A stretch of 64,000 nucleotides of DNA, from contig NW_002060944.1 in assembly GCF_000150275.1 (NCBI RefSeq), forward strand, positions 7,640,735 through 7,704,734, written 5' to 3'. The notes beneath the pieces were generated by a model, which was not told the origin of the DNA, made no database searches, and was given only the letters and a program-made list of their open reading frames with translations. A program made the translations under genes and the position numbers. Each line of letters opens with the position of its first letter. Within the stretch, counting starts at the first letter, position 1. Positions 10,639 through 25,100 of the stretch are shown here, piece after piece. The stretch comes from Trichoplax adhaerens. Lineage: Eukaryota > Placozoa > Uniplacotomia > Trichoplacea > Trichoplacidae.

Positions 10639-13600
10639 ATGGTAAGTTTTACTTGGCTTGCATAACGGATACCCCCTTCTTCAGCGCCAACTTATTACAA
10701 CGCCTTTCAATCAAAGCCATGCCATCTTCCAATCCTCTTGCTCATCAACGCGCTATCTTGACGTTGATCTTCTCTTATTACCAGCATTTTGCATATATTA
10801 TTCCACTGTAGTAGACGATCTTCTACGACTTCATCTTGATGAAGACTGTCTTGATCGTACTAACCTACTTCAACATCTACAATGTCTCTTGTTTTCTACC
10901 CTTGATTTTTCACTAAAACGACTGGACTGTACGCGTATGAATGATGACACCTCCAATCAGCATTTTGGGGAATTTCACTTTCTTTCGTCATCATTATCTT
11001 ATCTAAGCTGTCAAAATTCAATGCTCACTTTTGTATCCTGTCGTATTTTAGCCTAAAAGTTTTGTAGGATCAATTTCTCACTAGAGTCAACATCAATCAT
11101 CAACTGGATTTTCAGTGGATGGAATACTTTTTTACTTCTTTAGCATTTAAATTTGTTATCATTCACTTTGATTAATTCATCAACACTACAGTATCAGTTT
11201 ATCAACTTGACCTACCATCAGTGATTCATTTGGCAAAGTACGCAATACCTCAAGATCAATGATGATTACCGTTCTCATTCTGTTGCTGTATTATATTATT
11301 TTTTTAATGTTGACAATGAGATAAAGTCTCGGTCATATACCTATGCAATTTCAACGAAATCTTACAGCAATCTCATTGTGTACTGTAGCAGGGACTAGTA
11401 GATGTCGATATCTCACATCAACCCAATTATACTTTGTTGAAAGACTCCTATAATCACATAATGTGACAATTGTATTGCCAATGGACTGGCATAGACTTAG
11501 CTATCATCTTATCACCCAAAGCAAATAGCAATTCCATCTACATATCTTGAGCTTACCTGTCCTATATTAATCCTAAACTGTAACGGCTGTATGAATAACT
11601 TTTCAAGATATTGAGACATCATAATGACAATATCATGCAACTCCTATCTATTGTTTCTTTTTTTTCTTCATGGCTCCCCTCTCTTCAGTATTTCTACTAC
11701 AGCTAATTATACCTTCATACTGCACGTATATCGTAATTACGTATGCTTTTGTCCTAATCTATTTCCTATCTTCGCATTCGTTTAGCCTAATATCAACTTT
11801 TACTTTTGAAAATAAATATTGTACTCTATCAGGAAATAAGCAATTGTATTTGATGATATTCTTTCATTAAATTGAATTAATCAAGCCTTTTCAACGTATT
11901 TGAACATCCAGTGGGTTGTTTTGTAAGTGAATCGTATTAATGCTGTTATTAATTATTATATGCTTATTTTTTATTACACCTTAGAGTAATAACACCACCG
12001 GAGAGTCCTTAAATATACTTCAGCGTCTACTATCGGAATTTTACAATGTTCAAACAACCAACAAACGTAAAAGAGAAATCGGTAATATGATTGAACCTAT
12101 TACTCTAGTTTATCCCCTTCATTTCAAATATTTTCTACCATAGACTTGTGTAGCACTTCTACATGCATACAACAACAGCCAGATAGGGTATTCAGTTGTA
12201 AAAATACCTTTAACAATTTAATACTGTACTTTGTACGATGCAATTTGGCGTAAAAATTGGCTAACAAAATTATCACAACACATTTGCTCAATCAATCATA
12301 ACAAAGCTTAAAACTGGTATGCAGCGTAATGTATAATGCTACAACAAACTAGTACTGTAGGTATACGACAGCATCGTTTACTTCATGCTAGAATAATAAT
12401 ACAGTATCTGTAATGTAAAAATAATTACTCTTTCACTCTTTGCTATACGATTATGCACGCTATTATTATGGTATACAAACTTCTGAGCCACCTTACAAAA
12501 ATTATTTTTTACACATGTATCAAAGCTTCAACGCATATCAATAATGGTCCGTACAATCGTTGCACTTAAATCTTATGATCACTTTCATACCTTTTCAAAG
12601 TTGGAAAATAAATGGCTACGGGCATTTCAACCAATTTCAATTTTTTGGATATTATAGCATTATACATACTGTACAATATAGTCAAACGACATCGCTGTAC
12701 TGCAATTTCAATCAATCTTACTAACCATTACAATACCATTCTAAAAGAATACCTCTCGCAATTATCGTCATAAAGGTGTACTATTTTAACTTAATAAGGC
12801 ATATGTAATCTCTTATAGAACAATTGTTGGCGAATTTTAGCCAGCAGAAAGACGCATGGAGGCACTGCATTTGTTTTTTGAACGATTCTCAAGAACAGGG
12901 TGTTCTCATGTTTGCAACCAGAGTCTTAGAGGTTAGATTATATTTGTACCTTATTAATTAACTTTTACTTACATATTCTAACTACATATGTACAGTAGTA
13001 CAGTACTACAGAATATACAGTAATGCCTACTGTACGTAAGAAGTCAATGTTGCTGCTTGCGATAAAGCATACAATAGTAACATAGCCTTTTGTCACTTGA
13101 ACTGTTTAAAAATATATTCAATGAATAAACAGTTATAATAATAATTTTTAGGACATCGTTAACAAAAAATGGATTGGTGTGGATGCCAACGAAAAAAGAG
13201 AATTCCGTTCTACGTTACCTCGGTTACTTCTAGCAAAACGAACCGATTTTCCTATTTTTGTGCGTAATAAATTGGTTAAAGTGATAGTAGATATAGCTAG
13301 ATTGGATTGGCCACACTTTTATCCAAATTTCTTTAATGATATGCAAGAAGTAAGCGTTAAAAAATCATTTTTTTCCTCTGATGCAATAAATTATGCTGCT
13401 AACTGCTTTGTACAGTATATTGTGTATATCATGCAATACGCTATGTTATTGCAACATGCACAATATACTTGCCTACAATTTCAACCGTAATTGGCCATGC
13501 CCAAATACAGTAGTAGCTAATTTTGCTCTTGTTTTGTTCTATCAAGATAATTAGTGAACCTAGCACCACTAGCCTTGGCTTGTACATGTTATTGACAACC

Positions 13601-16600
13601 TCAGAGGAATTAATTCAACCTCGTGAAAACGTTATATATAGTCGAAAACTTGAATTAAAGAGACTGCTCTTGAATGAGGTGCCCAAGATCCTATCTATGC
13701 TATCAACTTTACTAGATTCATTATTGGATAAATATCAAGTTGCAAGACATATTACACCATCTACTTCTCCAACGTCATTACGACATAATGAAACTGGAGC
13801 GGTTGGTCTAGACCTGTTTTCGGTATCGCCATCATCATATGATCAAAACGATAACTCAACCACTGAAAACGACAATATTGTACAAAAATTACTTCGATAT
13901 ATGCCTTCTCGTCAAGCTAAATCTAGCATTCAAGCATGGAATGTAGAATCAAAAGAAATTGCCGCTTTGGCCTTACAATGTCTAGCTGATTTCTTTTCAT
14001 GGATTCCTTTGTCATCACTCATGACAACATCATTACTGACCACCATTTTTGGCTATGCCAGCTTCGGCTGTCAAACTGGTGATGGCCATCAGTTGGGAAC
14101 GTTAGCAATGGACTGTATAAATGAAATAGTTTCCAAGAATTGTGTTCCGGAAGAGTTCGAGGAATTCTTATTAAAATTATTTCAAGAAACATATCAATTG
14201 TTGCAAGATTTGGTCATTGGTCAAAATATCAATTTCGCTGATCTAGATGAAAAGTACTGTATACGCTTTTGTAATTATCGTAATTTAGGGCATACTATGT
14301 AAATGGCTATTCCTATTATTATGTTATATGTGTTACTACATACTACTACCAGATGTACATATATATATATGCGTACAGTATACATGTACAGAGTGTACAA
14401 GTATATCCGCACATATTGAAGTTCATGGTATATTGCACATAGATAACAACAATATTTTTTTTTTTGTGATTCTATAGGTATTTAGATAAATTTACAGAAT
14501 TTCTACGGCTATTTGTTAATGTTCACTTACAAAGATTTACAAACAGTCCATATTTTCCGCTATCAAGATTCTTCGAGCTTCTGTTTAAGTATACTTTCTT
14601 ACAGGTAATTAAAAAAAATAGAACTATGATTTTATAATACTTGATAGATAATATATCTCAACTGCCTGTATTTTATTCCCTAGCATCATTTAGATGGCTA
14701 TTATGCTTGCTTAGAAATATGGGAATTCTTTATTGAACACTTAAAAATGCAAATTAAGGCTGAGAGTAATAATCATGCAAAAGCAGAAAATATTATAAAG
14801 TAAAAACTAAAACTGAATTAGCACAGAAAAAAAGTTAACTCTCATCTCCCATATAATCTATACTAATGAACGGAATTTATTTCTATTTTAAATCAGCAAA
14901 TATCGGAGTATTCTTACCGTATTAGCTAGTAGTATTATCAAAAAGATTCAGTCCAGCAAAAATTATAATCAAATTGAGGCTCTTAGTAACGATGTAATGG
15001 ACGAAGAAGTTAGTATGCTTCAAGTTTCTTATCATATTAAGGGCCTTTTAAAACAGAAGAAATAACCCTGGAAATTTATCTTAAATTATTTTAGGACGAA
15101 ACAGATTTACAAGTATTTCTGAAAAATAACATTGAGATTATTGCCTCTATTTCTGAAATTCAACCGGAATCAATTCTTCAAACATTAGTATGTATTATTC
15201 ATTACTATGTAATAATAAAACAGTTATGATAGTACTCTGGTCGTTGTGTATATAAACTATTAACTGTAGTGATTGAATTTATTAGTTTGATATACTGAAA
15301 TCGCGATTCAGCATTTTTTCAAGTATCGAGCAATACTTAGTACAAAATGTTCAAGGTATGCGCTATAATGAAACTCACTTCACATAATCAACAATATACA
15401 ATGAATGTACTATAACTAACGAAAGTAATACATTCTAAATTTTTAAGGTCGATGTATAGAATTTCCTGATAATCAAGACGGTAACTATATAAAGCTGCAA
15501 TTTCACTGTGCTTTGAGAGATCTATCTACTTGCATACAAGCATTAGGCAGGATGTCTGAGCATTTTGTCGACGCTTTATTTATGGAAAGATTTCAAAACT
15601 GCAATACATTATTAGATGGGTAAATGCCACAGTTGATAGGACTGTAAAATTTCGAATCTTAAAACAGTATTACACTAATTAAAATAACACAGATCATATT
15701 AACATCGTTTTTTAGACTAACCCACGTCTGCTTTTTCGCCACGAAGCTACAACTATATAATATTAATTGTGAATCATCATTATTATCAACTATCATGGAA
15801 GTGTAAGTATCATTATTTGAAATAGAAAATTTTTAATCAGTATATCATCATTGCTTTCCTTTATTATATTGAAATTGTAGTCATATTCAATCTATGGCTG
15901 CAATTCAAGCCTTTAGCCCATGGTTGTGCCAATTTCACGCCCATAGTCAAGGACACATTGATCGCCAAAAAATGTTCTATTCGCTATTAAATCAAATTGT
16001 GGATGCTGTTATTCCTCTCTTGCAAAAATCCGCAAAAACGCCAGAAAAATTAGCGTATTGTGCCGCTTGTTTACTGTTAACCTTAGCAACAAGTATTAGA
16101 ACATCTATGTTACTAGATATTCGATCAATTCAAGATATGACCAACATGAATTCCGGAATTACAACCTTTGATTACCTTCCTCAAAAGGTATTATTGCAAA
16201 AAGTGAGGCGTATCAAGATAACATTTTATGATTAATACAGATATCCTTTTTAACAGGTTCAAGTCGTTATATTTAAGATGCTCTCAAATACTATAATTCT
16301 ACCCTGGAATGGTGTCAAAGATAGTGACCAGGTCTAAATATGCATATATATATAAGATTGTAATTAACTGCTGATCGATTCTGTCTCTAGAGATTCTAAT
16401 TTATCTATAAATTATCATTTTCACTCAGCGTTGGGAAGAACGCTCAGAGAAACATAGCAGTTTCGTAAGAAGCACAACATTGAGTCTTACTAACACCTTA
16501 CAGAATCAATCGATTCAACAAGACAGTAATCTAATAAGTCAAGGTAAGAGTGGATATTCGATTGCCTATCGATGTCGCTACGAAAGGCTTTTAAATTCTT

Positions 16601-18444
16601 TTACGCAAACAAGGGGTATCTCCTGTAACTAATTACATTCACATGAATTTTTTCCCAATAGCAGTACCAATGATCAAGAGTACGTTGATGGTGCTCTGTA
16701 GTATCACTGAGAGTGTCACGAATGAAAACATGAAATCGAAAACGATTACCTACAAATCAATAGAAAGCTCTATCCATAACATAATATCATCACTTTCTTT
16801 ATTTACACCATTTCCAGGTAGAACTGTAGTTCCTTTAGCCACAATGAAAAAGTCTCGCTTAGAAATTGAATGCCTTACGCGCTTGTATGATATTGATGCT
16901 ATCGTATAATATTAATATTATATTATGCAGATCTTATCAACGAAGTTATGGACCTTATCTATAGTCTTTTCAATGGGTTATTAAGTCAGTGTGGAATGGC
17001 TTTCGCTAAACAAATTTTAGAAACGTTCATGCACTTATTCTCGAAGTAAACCACATCATTTAAATATAAAATTAAACTTTATGTCAATTTTAAAGACTCT
17101 ACCTTGTAATTTTGCAGGCAACAATTATTTGATATCCTCAGTAAAGATGGAGGCAGGGAGCACTCATTCGTTGAAAAGTAAATTCAATTTTATGTAATAC
17201 GTATATGTGTCATATGGACAAATTTGTGAAAGATACTCTTAAAAATTTAGTTATGCGAATTCTAATCGAATTCTTGACTTAAAAAATACGAAAAGCTAAT
17301 CGTACCCTCAATTATGTATCTATGATAGGTTCATAAAAATTATCCAACTATTAGTCGTAAAGCCGGGCTCTGCCGTCAAGGAATTACTACCTAATATATT
17401 ATCCTTTTGTATGGATCAAGTATATCCATTAGCTAAAGAGGTATTAAAAGCATAGTTTAACCTCAGCAGCACATTCATGGTCTACTAACCAATTATTCTA
17501 TTTCAAAAGTTTCACCTTTTAGAGGTAAAATATGCCTTGATGGAGGTGTTATATCAATACCTGTCAAACAATTGGAGGTAGTAATATTCCGCTGTATGAC
17601 ACAATTAAATCACAGTACTACGAGTATTAATATCACATTTACTATTTATAACAATTGTTAATACCTCTTGATCAACTTTTTCTGTAGATATTTTTTCCCG
17701 TCAAACATGGATCAAAGAGAAGGCGATACTGTTAACAACCCTCAGCACTTTATGGCAATCATGCAGGTTAGGCTAAGAGTCGTTATTCACAGTGGCACGA
17801 ACGCTTTGTCGATCCTAAATCTAACAAATAATTACAATCATACGCGTCATTAGGTATTGGGTGAAGCATTTTTACAACCTGACATATCACTGTTTAAGCA
17901 AAGTTTAGAAATTTTGGATAATCTGAATAAGAAATGTAAATTATACGAAAAGGTAGTTCACAAAACTGCTATACACTTAGTGTCAAAGAAATTGTTTTTT
18001 TGGCATTTATACTATTTTTCTTAATATTTCTTTCAGCCTATTTTTCAGCAAGACCTATTATTTGAATTTATGAATGTACTATTTCATGCGCTGGTTGATA
18101 GAAGTCACGAATTATTACAGGAGGAAATGACATGTACTATTTATGCTATGGCATCAATAAGCTTTAGCACCTTTTATTCTGTTTACGTACCACAGATGAT
18201 ATCAAAATGTGAAATGTTAACTTCACATCAAAGAGAAAGATTACAAGAGAATCTTGGCAATAATACGGTAACGAAATTCTGATTTAATACTTATAGAGAA
18301 ATTGTCTTAACGATCCTATGAAATCTTTTCTAATTCTAGGATCTTCCGACTTTCGTTCAAAGTTTAACAATGATCGTTAGTGATTTAAGATACTATCAAC
18401 TATGTAATAATTCTCTACCGCCTGGTGTAATCTCCTTTGACTAA
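10639..18444 (+). CDS. XPO6: Exportin-6 (profilin-actin nuclear exporter)
   Basis: 24 coding exons join in consistent phase to 1133 residues (human is about 1125): 10639-10641, 11985-12081, 12819-12931, 13152-13349, 13547-14253, 14478-14604, 14684-14799, 14897-15008, 15095-15187, 15286-15355, 15448-15619, 15716-15802, 15881-16187, 16257-16331, 16429-16543, 16662-16817, 16931-17045, 17118-17177, 17329-17440, 17525-17577, 17688-17766, 17854-17952, 18037-18267, 18340-18444. The match to vertebrate XPO6 runs end to end: TTNKRKREI near the N-terminus, FVRNKLVKVIVDI in exon 4, LLTTIFGYASFGC in exon 5, AIQAFSPWL in exon 13, FCMDQVYPL in exon 19 and DLRYYQLCNNSLPPG at the C-terminus. XPO6 is an importin-beta-superfamily HEAT solenoid that, with RanGTP, exports actin-profilin from the nucleus. 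The first coding exon is only the ATG (then GTAAGT); it restores frame at exon 2 and is supported by phase, not by transcript. Exon 16 has a CAG choice at its acceptor (16662 or 16665). Confidence 0.95.
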
Positions 18445-19140
18445 TTCATAGATTCTTAACAAAAACTATTTTATTGAGGTTAAAGAGTTTTAAGATTTTT
18501 ATCATTATCATGAAAAGGGTATCAAAGCACTCGTATAACAACTAAATTCTATCATCCAACAGATTAAACAACGAAATTACGAACAGACATCAAATAATAG
18601 TGCCGTTCGTTTATATTAATCTAATATCAAGTACATACCGCATTATGTATAAATATTTATTGTAATCTGAGTTTATAGTTGATTTAGATAGTTAATGTTT
18701 CTCGACAGTCTATCCTTTGTAAAGTAAATTTGTGGTATGCAATTAACCATCACCATAACTGGTGATTGAGAAGTTAAAAACTGGATTAACATTTAAATTA
18801 TAACGTAACTGTGAGTATGCCATTTGCGTTAAGGTGATGTAGTAATTTTTAGTCAATAAATTTTTTTCTTTTCAAACATAATGCATTCGATAGCTTTCAA
18901 ATCTGAACCCCAGTTTGATTTTGAAAAACCAACTTTGTTATGTAGCAGCCAAGTTATCGAGGCAATCTCGAAGCGAATTTGCTGTTTCAAGTTCTTCTAA
19001 ATGATTACTTAATATTAAATTATGACGCGGTAGAAAAATTCCATCGATTATACTATTGCAGAATAATTTTATGTCAAAGATTGTAAACAATGTTTCACAA
19101 AACGACACAGATAATTATTAAAAGCCTTTAATAAAAATTT
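18445..19140. other. Convergent 3' region of XPO6 and the MEI1-like gene
   Basis: The two genes end tail to tail with 696 bases between stop codons. An AATAAA on the plus strand at 18855-18860 could serve XPO6, and a TTTATT near 18656-18661 could be the reverse-strand AATAAA for the other gene. If both are used, the two 3' UTRs overlap by about 200 bases. No other content is seen. Confidence 0.45.
18855..18860 (+). terminator. Possible polyadenylation signal of XPO6
   Basis: A canonical AATAAA about 410 bases after the XPO6 stop codon, followed by a T-rich stretch. In AT-rich DNA such a hexamer can occur by chance. Confidence 0.35.
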
Positions 19141-22100
19141 TTAATTAGGATACAGATCATTTAAATTGTTTAGTTCGCAACCTTTACGGCGGTTATCAAG
19201 CCAAGAAATATAACGATCCAGTGATAGCTTCAGTGAAACCTGTTGACATTCGCTATGGCGAATGACGCCGATATCTATTGCCTATTACCAACATAAATCA
19301 TAGTTCTTATACACGTTTCTTTAAATTATTTCATAATAGAAGTAGACTACTTCTAAAGTACCTTCATTAAGCAGCGAAAGCATAGCCCTAGCGCTTCGAA
19401 GCTGATTTCAGATTCCGTATACGGTGATAAGCAATTGTTAATTAAAAGGCCCAAGTAGCTCATAATGATTTCATCACCTAATAAGTTGTACATCAATAGC
19501 TAGTAGAAAATTGAATTAGTTATCTTAGGCTTTCATTAGATAAAAATTATACGAATAGGACGATATAACTTGAATCGGCCTACCTGATAAATTAGATAAA
19601 GCAGGCTATTAGAAATTTTACTTTGTAGCATACTTAAACACACTTTATGCAGCATCTTATCCCATAAATTCTTTCCAAATCCTAAGATTCGTTCCACATA
19701 AGTTAAAGGTTAATCCTATTTACCAGTATTCACATCACGAATTATTTACAGAGTAAGTTACCTAATTCTAGCATTTGTGATCTGTGTTGCTTTAAAATCT
19801 CAGATAAACATACCACAGACGCCAACCTTACATTTTCTCTACCCTATCAAATAATCAGATAATGGATAGCTTTGAGCATAAAATCTACCGTAATTGATTA
19901 ATTTCATCGATATTCTGACCACAAATGATTAATTATTATAAAATTATGAGAAATACATATGCGTAGCATATAGGCATTTAGGTACATATTACCATATTAC
20001 CTGTAAGACCGCATTTTGAAGATAGAATAAAAGATTTTTAACGTAGTCAAAGGTATCATTCTGACACAAGATACGGCCATTATGTTCTGCTCGTACGAAC
20101 TTCGGTAGAATAAACTTTCGGCGTAACATTGCGATATTAATGTAGATACCTGCCACTATTAATTAATTAATATTGAAAAGTCTTACATAATCTGTTAAAT
20201 CAACCTATAGTATGGCATAACGTTCCTGAACAAGTATAGCTTACGTTGCAATAGTGGTCGGTATTGCAAGACGATTACTGGTAAAGTTTCATTGACATTT
20301 ATTACAATCGATACTTTCATCTATTCGCATAAAAATATCATTTCCAATTACTAAAGTTACTCTAATATATCGTGACATAACTTTCTGATAATTGATTAAC
20401 TAGAATAACAACGATTAGCAGATAGCTTCGTACATCATTCGAGAAGTTATCGCAATTTTCCATATAAATTAGGGTAGAAAGCAAGATCCAGCTTGTTGCA
20501 GTAAGGCGATCCGACTTTACAAAGCAAAAATGTAGGCTATTATACACAATTAACTTATTTAAACGTCATAACTTGAACATCTTCACCTTCAGCACATCTT
20601 CACGAAGTAACAAAGCGTTCTCAAGCTTGGATAAAAATCGTGAGTTTCTAATCACTGTTAATAACGCTACACCACAAAAGCAAAGATAATGAATTGATAC
20701 AATGATTGGATCAAGAAATACATATGAACGGATTATGATTACTTATATTTATAATTACCTCCGTCGTTGTTATTCTGCTGGATTACGCAAATTATTGCAG
20801 ATAGGCAATTAAGTAAATGCATCATAGTTAATTCACTAAAGTTCTTGCTTTAGCACGCAATAGAAATTAGGAGAAATACAATATTTAATATCGTATGGTA
20901 TCGAAGAAACGAGATTTACAGGAATTTGTTTACCTCATTAGCAGCTTTGAAACTTTTTTACATTTGGATAGAATTCATTCATTCCAGCATTCAGTTGATG
21001 AAGATGTTTTAATTCAGTATTAGTTTAAGGAAAAATTATGGAACTATGAGAATAATTATACGAGTACCGCCGCTAAACACGTAGCTTTCCTCAGTAAACA
21101 ACAAATACGTTGTAGTATAGTATTTTACTACTCTCATGATAACTACAACTTTGATACATTCAAAATTATAAAAAGGATATATGTGGTATTTACATAAAAA
21201 AGACTACAGAAACTTATTATTAGATCGATTTCATATAGGTATTGCTAAATTTGTTATAAGTTATCATCTAACGCTGAACCTTGATGCATTATCGTTATGT
21301 GTATATCCTCAATTTTCGATAAAATAGAACTTGCATAAACTTCCGCTATGATTCGCAGTATTTTTTGAAGGCTCTTCTCTATAGGAAAAACACGCGATTT
21401 TCAGGTTATAACTTTTTTTTGACAGTTAATGCACGAAATCAGCTTTTGTAAAAAATTAAAATAATTATGGAAATGATTTAATGACCGTTAGTTCTTGTAA
21501 TGTCTCCCCTTAAAAAGAACTTGTTTATGCCATAGAGAACATACAAGCGAAAACTTTCGATACCATCCACTTGTGAAGAATGAAGTTCATATAGATACTA
21601 AAAAAATTTGAATCCCCTCAAGAAAAAATCATTGCATTGATAGGCCTCATATTTGTGCCCCTTTATAGTTAATGAAACATTTACGGTGATAACACAAAAT
21701 TTATCGATTTTTATATTCTAGGTTAATCAAAAATTTATAAATCCTCATACCATATGAAGTAATCTTGCAGCTTTCATGGTTAAATGAGGCTCTTCTTCGA
21801 ATAATAGATGCTATTGTTATATGCATAAAAAATTAGAGTAATCGTAACTCTCCAAAAACCCATTTTTAAATTTTATATAGCTATGTTCTTAACCAGTAGA
21901 ATGTCGATAAGCTTTTCCTGAATAGTTTGGGCAACATCTTGTAGTAGTTCATCACAAGTTGAAGTTTCATTTATTAATAGCCATTGCTTCAACTATAAAA
22001 GTAATTAAAAAATAACTTCGAATATTTTATAATTCCTTTCACAGCTAAATATTAGTGGATTACATTTTATTAAGAAATTATTATAAATCTGCTATACTAA

Positions 22101-25100
22101 TACTGTAATTAAATATATTTCAGGAATACAAAAATACTATCAACGCACCATTTCCCGTTGAAAATGTTGTACTGATAAAGATGAGAGTGTCAAACACCAT
22201 CTAATGAATATGATATCGTTAGTAAACAACTCTTTTGCTTCTTGTTGTCTTTCGATCAAAGTAATGAACCAGTGCTCGTCTGAAAATTTTGTGAAAGCTG
22301 TTATAAATGAATTTAATTATAACATATTATTTGTTGCTCACCAGGTATAGAATCATGATCTATAACATCTGGTTCAGCCGGTGATGGCATATTTTGTGTA
22401 CTTCTTGCTAGTTTTAGTTCATTCTAATCCATGCATATAATACCATACTTTGTTAGTCAGTCTACTATTCCCATTGAACCTTTAGATAGCTTACATTATT
22501 TATCTATTTATCTTTTACAATTTGCAATTTTAAGATTAAAGACCTGATTTATAGTATAAATTAACAGTATATGCTTTATAGTAACGTTATCGGTCAAAAG
22601 CTGGTTAAAGTTGCTCTTGATGAAGTTATTAAGATTCTTTTGCACTATCGGCCCATTAGATTCTCTATAAATGAAGTTTTAAAATGGAAAGAATAACCGA
22701 CGCTACTGAATTAAGGATTAGTACATAACATCATCGTCATACAAAACGCGAGTGTAATACCTTTGACCGTACAGATAGGAGAAGTACATAAGCATTAGAT
22801 ATGCTTTTTGAACGCTAATTAAGGATGTTTCATATATTCCGTTGCTATCGGATACTTCGTAATTATTGCATACCAGGATAGAATGTATTTCACTATATGA
22901 AACTGAATTTACAGAACTCCAAATTGATAACAGTCATTTCGTTAACAAAATTTATATCATTCTTGAATGCTGGATAATATTAATAAACCTGTGATATATC
23001 TTATAGAATTTAATATCAATTTCATTCTTTCATTTTCATCATATTTTGAGTCATTCAGATAGCCACATAATACTGCTAAAAAATCATGTATCATATCTGC
23101 AAGGTCTTGATTTCTGAAGTATTATGGTGCAGTATTATGAATAATGTCCTCAAGTTAATAAATTATTGCAACATTAAATTATAAAATGATATGACAACTG
23201 ATTAACTAATTTCGAAATTAGACTCTAACCTGTTGCTTTTACAGAACGCAACTTTTACATCGAGACATAATCTTATTATAGATAGAGAGATCTCTAAAGC
23301 GAAAAAATAGAAATACCTGCGTAAGTATTGTTAAAGTGATAATCAAGTAGAAATTCAGTCGACTTTGCGGTAACCGCTATCAGAATAAGCATTATTATAA
23401 ATTTTACGTCTATGCAATTAAATTGTAAGCTTCGTGTAGTACTTCAAACTTTTTTACACCATATTCCCGTGGCCTAGATCATACCTAATTTAAGACAAAG
23501 ATTTTTAGGGTTGTCGCCATAACGAATGTTGCACCTTAAAATCCTAAATATTAGTTTGTAGACTTGTATTGAATTGATTGAGGATATTCCGTCCTTTGTA
23601 GAAAACTAGCAAAAAGACAGGCCTTTGAGGGTAATTCTGTCGACTAGATCATTCATTTTTAGCAGATAATTACTACACAATATGATTAAAAATTACCTGA
23701 ATATAAGGAATGATCAACTCGTCAACGATTTTTACTAGCTGCGACATAAAGGCCGTACTTTGTATCGCATAACATCTATCATCATTACAGTTTATTGCAA
23801 ATTTACTGATGGATGGCATATCAGTAAATGATGATATTACTCTAATTTTTAAAAAGGACAAGTTGTTTGAATTTCAAATTTGTTTTAAATAATCATATCA
23901 TAAATAATTAATCATTTCGAAATCGTAAAATCAATTATTAATACAAACTCAAATGATTGCAAAACCACTTTCATAAAGAACTCCATAACGTTGCTCATCG
24001 CATTAAGACCGCTAGGATCGTCAGCCGGAGAATTCTGCCTTAAAATATTACCAACCCTATTCACTAATAGCTTTATCGGTAACTCCAAGGATTCTAACAT
24101 ATCTTCATATATGATATAATCTCTCCTAGATTAATGAGAACATTCTCTTCAAATCTATTCATTCTTTAGTCGGGTCAATTTTATTCGTTCATTAGGAACT
24201 TTTCAAGAAAGCGAAAGATTTAATCGTGCCCTTTTTCACCTCATGAATACAGCCAAAATTTTGATAGTACTAAGTAAAATCTGGAATTCCATAGTAACAC
24301 CCATACAAAATATTTCCGTACACATATTAAAGACCTGATCATTGGATACAAGTGTGGTATTTTCTTCTTGACTGAAATTAAAAAGCGCATGATGCGCATA
24401 AAATTGGATAAATATGCTTAAGCAGGAGATGTTATATTATAATGTCTGAATATTTGAATATCCAAAGAAAAATATACCTTTGCAAGATTTCAGCCAAGAG
24501 GTTTAATCTAAATAGGAAATCATAACTCAATGCATATTTAAGTAGAAAAAAGGCCGGTTAGCGAAGCGAATGCTAATAGCTTACTCACTCGACTATTGCA
24601 ATTTTCTGATCCTGTACTCTTAGTCGCGCCAATGTGTCCTTAACAATAAGGCTAAAACCTAGGTTATTGTATAATTTTCTGCTAATTAATCACGTATAGC
24701 TTAAAGATCTTTTCAAGATCCAGTATAATCAAAGGCTTACCGTACATCATGTACGAAGTATTCTGTAGACGACTACATTTAAGCATTTTCAATATGCAAT
24801 TAGATATCTCCCTGAAAATTAAACGGTAATTCCCATTCATAGGTCAATGAAAAAAGCCAGGTTTATGAACATAAGGAATCTATGCTATGTCGCGATACTT
24901 ACTGAACAACTGCTAGTCCCGCTTCTGATAGAGCTTCAAATAAGTGATCTAAGCAAGTGTTTCATAGTTATCGTATTTATTAAATTTTATTTTAACTCAA
25001 ATCAACTTTTATAGGGTTGATTCTGTAAATCCTGAGCTATATGATACCGGATATATTTTGATTCATTAAATCTTCGGCTGTAACTGCGCCCCATTCAACG

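Noticed and set aside
10658-11056. 132-codon open frame on the plus strand
   Set aside because: It sits wholly inside intron 1 of XPO6, starts without ATG and has no recognisable domain.
21873-21893. TAA after ...NIAI read as the end of the MEI1-like gene
   Set aside because: A GTTAAG donor precedes the stop, and the exon at 21810-21751 continues in phase with the same type of helical sequence.
23317-23376. Possible extra 20-codon exon of the MEI1-like gene (RLPQSRLNFY...)
   Set aside because: It has good splice sites and phase, but using it would leave a 25-base intron before the next exon, too short to be spliced. Omitting it keeps the frame.
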